Source: Gaiella occulta
GTDB taxonomy: Bacteria > Actinomycetota > Thermoleophilia > Gaiellales > Gaiellaceae
Direction of reading: 5' to 3'
Assembly (NCBI RefSeq): GCF_003351045.1
Contig: NZ_QQZY01000003.1
Span: forward strand, 62,001-126,000
Length of the DNA: 64,000 nucleotides
Part shown: positions 57,859-64,000 of the stretch, in pieces
Position numbering within the stretch: position 1 is the first letter of the stretch
Layout: the number at the start of each line of letters is the position of its first letter
Program-made: the position numbers and the translations under genes
The notes under the pieces: model-generated
What the model was told of the DNA's origin: nothing
What the model saw: only the letters and a program-made list of their open reading frames with translations
The model's database searches: none

Positions 57859-59547
57859 ATGGATCGCGAGGAGATGAGGCGTCTCGACGCCTATCGGTTC
57901 TCCCAGGCTGGCCCCCTGGAGAACGATCTGATCGACGAGTTCGCCGAGGGCGGCATGGACCGCCAGGAGTTCATCAAGCGGGCGACGGTGCTCGGCCTGT
58001 CCGTCGGCGTGATCGGGTCGGCGCTTGCCGCCCTCGATGCGCCGCTGGCGTTCGCTGCCCCCGCCGCCGCGAAGGCGGGCGGCCGCCTGCGTGTGGGCAT
58101 CATTCCGCCGCCCACGAAGGACGTGGAGCCGTACACACTCGCCGACCAGGGTGGCCTCGAGACGGCCGGCATCGCCGGAGAGTTCCTCACGCGGGCAACG
58201 CAGACGCTCACACTCCAGCCCGAGCTCGCGCTCAGCTGGAAGCCGAACGCGAATGCGACGGTGTGGACGTTCAAGCTGCGACCGAACGTGAAGTTCCAGA
58301 CCGGTGAGGCGTTCGGCGCCGACGATGTCGTCGCTACCTACAACCGCCTCGTCGGGCCGGACTCGGGAGCTCTCTCGGCGTTCAAGGGGGTGCTCTCCAC
58401 CGGTGGCGTCAAGGCGATCGACAACCTCACGGTGCAGTTCACGCTCGACGCTCCGACGGCGAGCTTCCCGTACCTCACAAGCTCGACGACCTACCAGGCG
58501 ATCATCCTTCCAAAGGACTACAAGGTCGGCAGCTACACGAAGATCTCGCCCGTCACGGGGGCGTTCCGGCTCACCTCGTACACGCCGGGTGTCGGGGCGA
58601 AGTACGACCGCAATCCCGGCTGGTGGGGCGGGAAGTCCCCGCTCGACGGCGTCGACGCCACGTACTACAGCGACGACGCGGCTGTCATCTCGGCATTGCT
58701 CGGAAACCAGATCGACCTGGTCGGACAGGTGCAGTTCGCGACCGGTCGCGCCCTCTTCAACAACCCGAACGTACAGATCTTCTCGACGCGAGGAGCCACG
58801 CATCGACAGGTGCCGATGCGGGTGAACCTGAACAACCCGCTCAAGGATCGTCGCGTACGGCAGGCGATCGCACTGACGCTCGACCGGCCGGGGATCGTCA
58901 AGACGCTCTTCAACGGCTTCGCCGACATCGGCAACGACTCGCCGTTCGCGCCGGTGTATCCGTCGACGAATCGGAAGGTGCCGCAGAGGGTCAAGAATCT
59001 CGCCAAGGCAAAGGCGCTGCTCGCCGCCGCCGGCTATCCACGTGGGTTCAAGATCACGCTCACCACGGAGAAGGTGGGCGAGATCCCGCAGCTCGCACAG
59101 ATCATCCAGCGGTCCGTGAAGGCGATCGGGATCGACATGAAGATCGTCCTGCTGACGGCGACGCAGTACTTCGACGGTACCCAGGATGGACCGCCCACCG
59201 GATACGGGAACACTCCGTGGCTGAACACCCCGATGAACATCACCGACTGGGGCCATCGCTCGGTGCCGAACGTGTTCCTCACAGCCGCGATCAAGTCGCG
59301 TGGCGTGTGGAACGCCGCCCAGTACAAGAACCCGAAGCTCGATCGCGTGATCGACAGGTTCCTCGGTGCGATCGCGGCCTCGGACCAGCGGAAGTTCGCG
59401 GGCCAGATCCAGGACACGCTGCTGCGTGACACACCTGTGATCTTCCCGTACTTCTACAACTACCTCGCCGCCGGCTCGAAGAAGGTGAAGGGATACAAGG
59501 CCGACGCGCTCGGCCAGGTCTACCTGAGCCGGACGTCGCTGGCGTAG
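57859..59547 (+). CDS. family-5 extracellular solute-binding protein
   Basis: Captures peptides, opines or related solutes for an ABC importer. The 562-residue form starts at ATG 57859 with AGGGAGGG upstream. It has an unusual 35-residue cytosolic lead (MRRLDAYRFSQAGPLENDLI) before a Tat-like signal, RQEFIKRATVLGLSVGVIGS, in which only one Arg of the twin pair remains. The mature part carries SBP_bac_5 motifs ALSWKPNANATVWTFKLRPN, VKFQTGEAFGADDVVATYNR and DRRVRQAIALTLDR. A terminator hairpin follows 8 nt after the stop. Confidence 0.92.
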   Translation: MDREEMRRLDAYRFSQAGPLENDLIDEFAEGGMDRQEFIKRATVLGLSVGVIGSALAALDAPLAFAAPAAAKAGGRLRVGIIPPPTKDVEPYTLADQGGLETAGIAGEFLTRATQTLTLQPELALSWKPNANATVWTFKLRPNVKFQTGEAFGADDVVATYNRLVGPDSGALSAFKGVLSTGGVKAIDNLTVQFTLDAPTASFPYLTSSTTYQAIILPKDYKVGSYTKISPVTGAFRLTSYTPGVGAKYDRNPGWWGGKSPLDGVDATYYSDDAAVISALLGNQIDLVGQVQFATGRALFNNPNVQIFSTRGATHRQVPMRVNLNNPLKDRRVRQAIALTLDRPGIVKTLFNGFADIGNDSPFAPVYPSTNRKVPQRVKNLAKAKALLAAAGYPRGFKITLTTEKVGEIPQLAQIIQRSVKAIGIDMKIVLLTATQYFDGTQDGPPTGYGNTPWLNTPMNITDWGHRSVPNVFLTAAIKSRGVWNAAQYKNPKLDRVIDRFLGAIAASDQRKFAGQIQDTLLRDTPVIFPYFYNYLAAGSKKVKGYKADALGQVYLSRTSLA

Positions 59548-59554
59548 ACCTCCT

Positions 59555-59594
59555 GTCGCCGCCGGGGCATGCACGCCCCGGCGGCGACTCTTTC
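59555..59594 (+). terminator. 14-bp terminator between binding-protein and permease genes
   Basis: A perfect 14-bp stem (59555-59568 with 59575-59588, loop ATGCAC) followed by TCTTTC. It probably lets binding protein exceed transporter. The only upstream in-frame ATG for the permease lies in its loop. Confidence 0.8.
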
Positions 59595-59622
59595 ATCGTC
59601 TCGTCCCGAGGAGTCAGACCCC

Positions 59623-60576
59623 ATCGCCCGGTTCCTGCTCAAGCGGCTCGGCCTTGCGCTCGCCACGCTCTTCCTGCTCAGCGTGATCGTGTTCGCGGCG
59701 GCGCAGTTGCTGCCCGGTGACGTGGGTCGCAATGTGCTCGGGCCCTTCGCGAGCCAGCAGCAGGTCGACCGGCTGAACCACGAGCTTGGAGTCGACCGGC
59801 CGATCGTCGTGCAGTACGGTGACTGGATCAGCCGTTTCGTCCGTGGTGACCTCGGCGACTCACTCCAGTACAAGGAGCCCGTCTGGGGCCTGCTCGGTCC
59901 GGCGCTCGGCAACTCGCTCAAGCTTGCCGCCGTCGCCTTCGTGCTTCTCGTCCCGCTCAGCATCCTCGGTGGAGTCGTTGCCGCCTTACGCCGCGGGCGG
60001 CTGGTCGACCGCATGATCACGATTACGGGGCTCTCGCTCACGTCCATTCCCGAGTTCGTGACCGCGATCGTGCTCATCCTCATGATCGGCATCTGGCTGA
60101 AGTGGCTGCCGGTCACGGCGACCGCGCCGGAGGGCGCGAATATCGTGACGCAGGTGAAGTACCTGCTGCTTCCGAGCCTCGCGCTCGTCGCCGTGTTGTT
60201 CGGGTACGTCGCCCGCATCACGCGCGCGAGCGTGATCGAGGCTGTCGACGCCGACTACACGCGTACCGCGTACCTGAAGGGGCTCGACGGGAGGCACGTC
60301 ATGACCCGGCACGTGCTGCGGAACTCGCTCTTGCCGACGATCGCGGTCGTGGCGACCCAGGTCGGGTACCTGATCGGCGGCCTGCTGGTGATCGAGAAGC
60401 TGTTCAACTACAACGGCATCGGCCAGCGCATCTACGTCGCAGCGCAGAACAAGGACTTCGTGATGCTGCAGGACGGCGTCCTCATCGTTGGCATCGTCTA
60501 CCTCGTCGCGACGCTTCTCGCCGACATCCTCTACTCGCTGCTCAATCCGCGCATTCGCTTCGGCGGCGTCGAGTGA
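59623..60576 (+). CDS. ABC importer permease, DppB type
   Basis: Membrane subunit of the peptide/nickel-type importer. ATC at 59623 is proposed as the start: GAGGAG ends 9 nt upstream and the protein then begins IARFLLKRLGLALATLFLLS, the normal DppB N-terminus, with 317 residues. ATG 59569 would add 18 residues encoded by the terminator hairpin. PGD after the first helix, the EAA-loop region (YLKGLDGRHVMTRHVLRNSL) and the C-terminal NPRIRFGG are typical. Followed by a coupled DppC gene. Confidence 0.9.
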   Translation: MARFLLKRLGLALATLFLLSVIVFAAAQLLPGDVGRNVLGPFASQQQVDRLNHELGVDRPIVVQYGDWISRFVRGDLGDSLQYKEPVWGLLGPALGNSLKLAAVAFVLLVPLSILGGVVAALRRGRLVDRMITITGLSLTSIPEFVTAIVLILMIGIWLKWLPVTATAPEGANIVTQVKYLLLPSLALVAVLFGYVARITRASVIEAVDADYTRTAYLKGLDGRHVMTRHVLRNSLLPTIAVVATQVGYLIGGLLVIEKLFNYNGIGQRIYVAAQNKDFVMLQDGVLIVGIVYLVATLLADILYSLLNPRIRFGGVE

Positions 60577-61487
60577 GTGGGCCGATCGGGGACATCGGGC
60601 CGGTGCCGTCTGAGATCCACGTCCCCCCGTCGGCCGGACGCTCCCACGAAGCACGCCAGGCTCGCCGCGAGACGCTCGGCCAGCTTGTGCGCTCGAAGAC
60701 CTTCGTCGTCGGTATGGCGATCGTCGGATTCTGGGTGTTCTGGGCGATCGCCGGCTCCCGCTTGACGCCGCACGACCCGCTCGCACAGGGCGAGGAGATC
60801 CTCGTCAGGCCCGGCAGCTCCGGTCACTGGCTCGGCACCGACCAGCTCGGCCGCGACGTGCTCTCGCGTGTGCTAGCCGGCGCGACGGACGTGATGAAGG
60901 TGGCGCCGCTCGCCACCCTGCTCGGCATCGTCGGCGGCACGATCGTCGGGCTCGTCACCGGCTACTTCCGCGGCGTCGTCGACGACGTCGTGAGCCGGAT
61001 CATCGATGCGGTGCTCGCGCTCCCGTTGATCGTGATCGCCGTCACCGCGCTCGTCGCGCTCGGCAGCTCGAACTGGACGCTGATCGTCGTCATCGGCGTC
61101 GTGTTCACGCCGATCGTCGGGCGCACCGTGCGCGCGTCCGTGCTCGGCGAGCGCGAGCTCGACTATGTCGCCGCCGCGCGCCTGCGCGGGGAGCGCGCGC
61201 CGTACGTGATGTTCACCGAGATCCTTCCGAACGTGATGGGCCCGATTATCGTCGAGGCGACCGTCCGCCTCGGGTATGCGATCTTCGCGGTCGCCGGCCT
61301 GACCTTCCTCGGCTTCGGCGTGCAGCCGCCCTCGCCCGACTGGTCGCTGCAGATCAGTGACAACTACACGCTGCTCGCATCGGGCCAGTACTGGTGGACG
61401 GTGCTGTTTCCTTCGCTCGCGATCGCCACGCTGATCGTCGGCGTCAACCTCATCGCCGACGGACTGCAGCAGGTGGTCGACCGGTGA
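60573..61487 (+). CDS. ABC importer permease, DppC type
   Basis: The 304-residue second membrane subunit. It starts at GTG 60573, overlapping the dppB-type stop (GTGA). A charged N-terminus precedes the first helix (VVGMAIVGFWVFWAIAG), then HWLGTDQLGRDVLSRVLAGA, the signature of DppC/OppC, and the EAA-type loop AARLRGERAPYVMFTEILPN. It overlaps the ATPase gene by 4 nt. Confidence 0.93.
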   Translation: MSGPIGDIGPVPSEIHVPPSAGRSHEARQARRETLGQLVRSKTFVVGMAIVGFWVFWAIAGSRLTPHDPLAQGEEILVRPGSSGHWLGTDQLGRDVLSRVLAGATDVMKVAPLATLLGIVGGTIVGLVTGYFRGVVDDVVSRIIDAVLALPLIVIAVTALVALGSSNWTLIVVIGVVFTPIVGRTVRASVLGERELDYVAAARLRGERAPYVMFTEILPNVMGPIIVEATVRLGYAIFAVAGLTFLGFGVQPPSPDWSLQISDNYTLLASGQYWWTVLFPSLAIATLIVGVNLIADGLQQVVDR

Positions 61488-63544
61488 CCGAGCTGGCCAC
61501 CCACGTCGAACACGCTCCGCTCGCGCTCGAGCTCGAGGGCCTCGACGTCGTCTACAACGTGCGCGGGCGCGACCGGCAGGTCCTGCGCGGCGTCTCGCTC
61601 GAGGTGAAGCGCGGCGAGGCGTACGGACTCGTGGGCGAGTCCGGCTGCGGCAAGTCGACCGCAGCGCTCGCCATCGTCAACTACCTGCCCCGGAACGGGC
61701 GGGTGCGCTCGGGCCGCCTGCGCATCGACGGCCGCGACGCGCTCTCCCTCACCGAGGCGCAACTGCGCAAGCTGCGCTCCGAGTCCGTCTCGATGGTGTA
61801 CCAGAATCCCGGCACCGCCTTGAACCCCTCGATCCGCATCGGCAAGCAGGTCGCCGAGGTGTTCCGCATCCGGGGCAACGGCCGTGACGAGGCGACCGAC
61901 CTCGCCAGGCATGCCCTCGAGCGGGTGCAGATCGCCGATCCCGGATCGGTGATGGGCCGCTACCCGCACCAGCTCTCGGGCGGCATGCAGCAGCGCGTCG
62001 TGATCGCGATGGCCCTCGCGACCGAGCCCGCGCTTCTCATCCTCGACGAGCCCACGACCGGTCTCGACGCGACGGTCGAGGCGGAGGTGCTCGACCTCGT
62101 GGCGCGCCTCCAGGCCGAGCTGCGTACGTCGGTGCTCTTCATCAGCCACAACCTCGGGATCATCCGCAAGATGTGCGACCGCGTCGGCGTGCTCTACGCC
62201 GGCCGCCTGGTCGAGGAGGGCGACACCGAGACGGTGCTGCGCGATCCACGGCACCCGTACACCGTAGGCCTGCTGCGCTGCGTGCCGCGCGGCGGTGTGC
62301 GCAAGGATCACGGCAGGCTCGACACGATCCCCGGCTTCATGCCGAACGTCGGCGAGGAGCTCCCCGGGTGCGTCTTCGTCGGTCGCTGCACGCTCGCCGA
62401 GGAGCGCTGCCACATGGAGGAGCCGCCGGTGCAGCTCACCACGGACGCTCACATGAGCCGCTGCTTCTTCAGCGACCGCGCGCAGTCGCTGCCCCGCGAG
62501 TCGGCGGCCGAGCTCGCGCTGCCTGCGGTTGACCGAGGCGCTGCGCCGCTGCTGCAGTTCGACGACCTCGGCAAGGTGTTCCGGCAGGCGGGCCACGACG
62601 TGCACGCCCTCGTCGGCGTCTCGGCCGCCATCTGGCCGGGAGAGACGCTCGGCCTCGTCGGCGAGTCCGGAAGCGGCAAGACGACGCTCGCGCGCACGCT
62701 GCTCGGCATCCTGCAGCCGACCTCGGGGGCCGTCCTGCTCGAGGGCCGCGAGCTCGGAGGCGCGCTCGGCAAGCGCACCGGTGACGATCTGCGCTCGCTG
62801 CAGATCGTGTTCCAGAACCCCGATTCGGCCCTCAACCGCCGCCACCAGGTGCGCCGCATCCTGCGCCGCGCGCTGAAGAAGCTCGCGGGGATCACCGGCG
62901 GAGCGGCCGAGGAGAGGATGCTCGAGCTCATGCGCTCCGTCCGGCTGGCGGAGCGCTACGTGAGTGCGCGCCCGAGCTCGCTCTCCGGCGGCCTCAAGCA
63001 GCGGCTTGCAATCGCGCGCGCGTTCGCGGGCGACCCGAAGCTCGTGGTCTGCGACGAGCCGACCTCTGCGCTCGACGTGTCCGTCCAGGCGGCGATCCTG
63101 AACCTGCTCGTCGAGCTGCAGGCGCAGCAGGGCGTGTCGTACCTCTTCATCTCGCACGACCTCGGCGTCGTCCGCTACATCTCCGACCGCATCGCCGTGC
63201 TCTACCTCGGTCGGCTGATGGAGCTCGGCCCGTCGGAGGCGGTCTTCTCCGGGCCGCACCACCCCTACACGGAGGCCCTCCTGTCCGCCGTTCCCACGGT
63301 CGACGGCGCGGAGCGCGAACGCATCCGGCTCGAAGGCGACATCCCGAGCGCAGCCTCCCCGCCCACCGGCTGCGTCTTCCACACGCGCTGCCCGCGCCGG
63401 CTCGGGGCGATCTGCGACGAGGTCGAGCCCCCGCTCGTCGAGGTCGAGGAGGGTCACCTGATGCGCTGCCACATCTCGCTCGAGGAGCTCCGTTCCCTGC
63501 AGGCTGCGGGCGCGCCGCCGGCGCGCCGGGAGGTGAAGGTATGA
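61484..63544 (+). CDS. fused DppD-DppF ATPase of the importer
   Basis: One 686-residue chain with two complete ATPase domains, replacing separate DppD and DppF. The first (about 15-330) has [20 protein letters not shown] and LLILDEPTTGLD; the second (about 350-670) has GESGSGKTT, LSGGLKQRLAIAR and LVVCDEPTSALD. Each ends in the oligopeptide-ATPase Cys tail (PGCVFVGRC, then C; GCVFHTRCPRRLGAIC). Both sites look active. The gene overlaps its neighbours at both ends. Confidence 0.94.
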   Translation: MTELATHVEHAPLALELEGLDVVYNVRGRDRQVLRGVSLEVKRGEAYGLVGESGCGKSTAALAIVNYLPRNGRVRSGRLRIDGRDALSLTEAQLRKLRSESVSMVYQNPGTALNPSIRIGKQVAEVFRIRGNGRDEATDLARHALERVQIADPGSVMGRYPHQLSGGMQQRVVIAMALATEPALLILDEPTTGLDATVEAEVLDLVARLQAELRTSVLFISHNLGIIRKMCDRVGVLYAGRLVEEGDTETVLRDPRHPYTVGLLRCVPRGGVRKDHGRLDTIPGFMPNVGEELPGCVFVGRCTLAEERCHMEEPPVQLTTDAHMSRCFFSDRAQSLPRESAAELALPAVDRGAAPLLQFDDLGKVFRQAGHDVHALVGVSAAIWPGETLGLVGESGSGKTTLARTLLGILQPTSGAVLLEGRELGGALGKRTGDDLRSLQIVFQNPDSALNRRHQVRRILRRALKKLAGITGGAAEERMLELMRSVRLAERYVSARPSSLSGGLKQRLAIARAFAGDPKLVVCDEPTSALDVSVQAAILNLLVELQAQQGVSYLFISHDLGVVRYISDRIAVLYLGRLMELGPSEAVFSGPHHPYTEALLSAVPTVDGAERERIRLEGDIPSAASPPTGCVFHTRCPRRLGAICDEVEPPLVEVEEGHLMRCHISLEELRSLQAAGAPPARREVKV

Positions 63545-64000
63545 AGATCCGCGCTGCCGTGCTCGAGCGCACGGGCGGCCCCCACGCCGTGCAGGAGCTC
63601 GACCTCGCGCCGCCGGGCGCGGGCGAGGTGCTCGTGCGCCTCGGCGCCTCCGGCGTCTGCCATTCCGACTACAACGCGATCGACGGCACCGCCGAGACCC
63701 GCTGTCCCGCGGTCCTCGGCCACGAGGGCGCCGGCGTCGTCGAGGCGGTTGGCGACGGGGTCGTGCGCGTCCGCGTGGGCGACCACGTGGCGTTGTCGTG
63801 GGCGCCGTGGTGCGGGACGTGCAGCGAGTGCACGCGCGATCTCCCATGGCTCTGCTCGACCGCCTGGCCCGCGATGGGCACGGGCGGCCTCATGGACGGC
63901 ACGACGCGCCTGTCGCGCGACGGCGAGCCCGTATACCACTATTCGTTCCTCTCGACCTTCGCAGAGGCGTGTGTGGTGCCGGAGAAATGCTGCGTGCCGA
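63541..64000 (+). CDS. zinc-dependent alcohol dehydrogenase, N-terminal part (cut by window end)
   Basis: The first 153 residues of a medium-chain, zinc-containing dehydrogenase. Catalytic zinc ligands are Cys in GASGVCHSD and His in GHEGAGVVEAVG. The structural-zinc region CGTCSECTRDLPWLC supplies four cysteines. This is the class of NAD/mycothiol- or glutathione-dependent formaldehyde dehydrogenases and related alcohol dehydrogenases. The ATG overlaps the stop of the ATPase gene, so it is the last visible gene of the importer operon. Confidence 0.88.
   Translation, partial: MKIRAAVLERTGGPHAVQELDLAPPGAGEVLVRLGASGVCHSDYNAIDGTAETRCPAVLGHEGAGVVEAVGDGVVRVRVGDHVALSWAPWCGTCSECTRDLPWLCSTAWPAMGTGGLMDGTTRLSRDGEPVYHYSFLSTFAEACVVPEKCCVP

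Noticed and set aside
59569-59622. ATG 59569 as start of the DppB-type permease
   Set aside because: It lies in the loop of a 14-bp terminator hairpin, has no ribosome site, and would add 18 residues foreign to the family.
1-64000. CRISPR arrays, insertion sequences, prophage or integrative elements
   Set aside because: No regularly spaced repeats, transposase or integrase genes, or attachment-like duplications were seen; the single tRNA is not flanked by a partial copy.

Overview
The window is high-GC chromosomal DNA with no mobile element, rRNA or CRISPR. The order rodA-like tail / DUF697 / RNase E-G / rplU / rpmA / obgE / nadD / rsfS, the GC content, the RpoD-type sigma factor and the recurring pattern of a TANNNT -10 box placed 6-7 nt before a start codon (leaderless transcription) all suggest an actinobacterium, most likely of the Thermoleophilia (Gaiellales/Solirubrobacterales). 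That placement is an inference.

Layout. 1-7.4 kb: cell-shape, RNA-decay and ribosome-assembly housekeeping operon. 7.4-9.5 kb: tRNA-Ala(GGC), an aldo/keto reductase, a candidate two-hairpin leader or small RNA with a terminator, and a stand-alone receiver protein. 9.5-15.3 kb: a LysR regulator diverging from an NAD-linked formate dehydrogenase operon. Its catalytic gene is read through an in-frame TGA at 10767-10769 (selenocysteine, with a matching SECIS hairpin). Its N-terminal [4Fe-4S] domain is missing from that gene and sits instead at the C-terminus of the last gene of the operon. 15.3-20.5 kb: PEP carboxylase, principal-type sigma factor, secreted glycoside hydrolase. 20.6-24.1 kb: a compact cassette of a 74-residue transmembrane peptide, ABC ATPase, permease, a PqqD-domain/M50 intramembrane-protease fusion and a small membrane protein, which looks like an undescribed peptide-maturation and export system. 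24.1-35 kb: small membrane proteins, 2-oxoglutarate dehydrogenase E1, a truncated M29 aminopeptidase, a heterodimeric ABC exporter, a SLH-NlpC/P60 cell-wall hydrolase and a secreted metalloprotease. 35-42.8 kb: methylmalonate-semialdehyde dehydrogenase, DUF6941, the DUF1326/DUF2182 pair, an XRE-cupin regulator, and zur-znuACB zinc uptake.

42.8-64 kb is a catabolic stretch: an aromatic ammonia-lyase homologue without the Ala-Ser-Gly cofactor triad, followed by an amidohydrolase and a cysteine-dioxygenase-like cupin; a divergent pair of allantoinase-like deacetylase and N-carbamoyl/allantoate amidohydrolase; an aminotransferase and Gfo/Idh oxidoreductase; an SDR / enolase-superfamily / 3-hydroxyisobutyrate-dehydrogenase-like set typical of sugar-acid breakdown; a TudS-related protein; a hydantoinase; an IclR regulator; and a peptide/opine-type ABC importer with fused ATPases, running into a zinc alcohol dehydrogenase cut by the window end. 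Many adjacent genes overlap by 1-13 bases, indicating translational coupling. The most notable points are the split selenocysteine formate dehydrogenase, the PqqD-M50 peptide cassette and the triad-less lyase.
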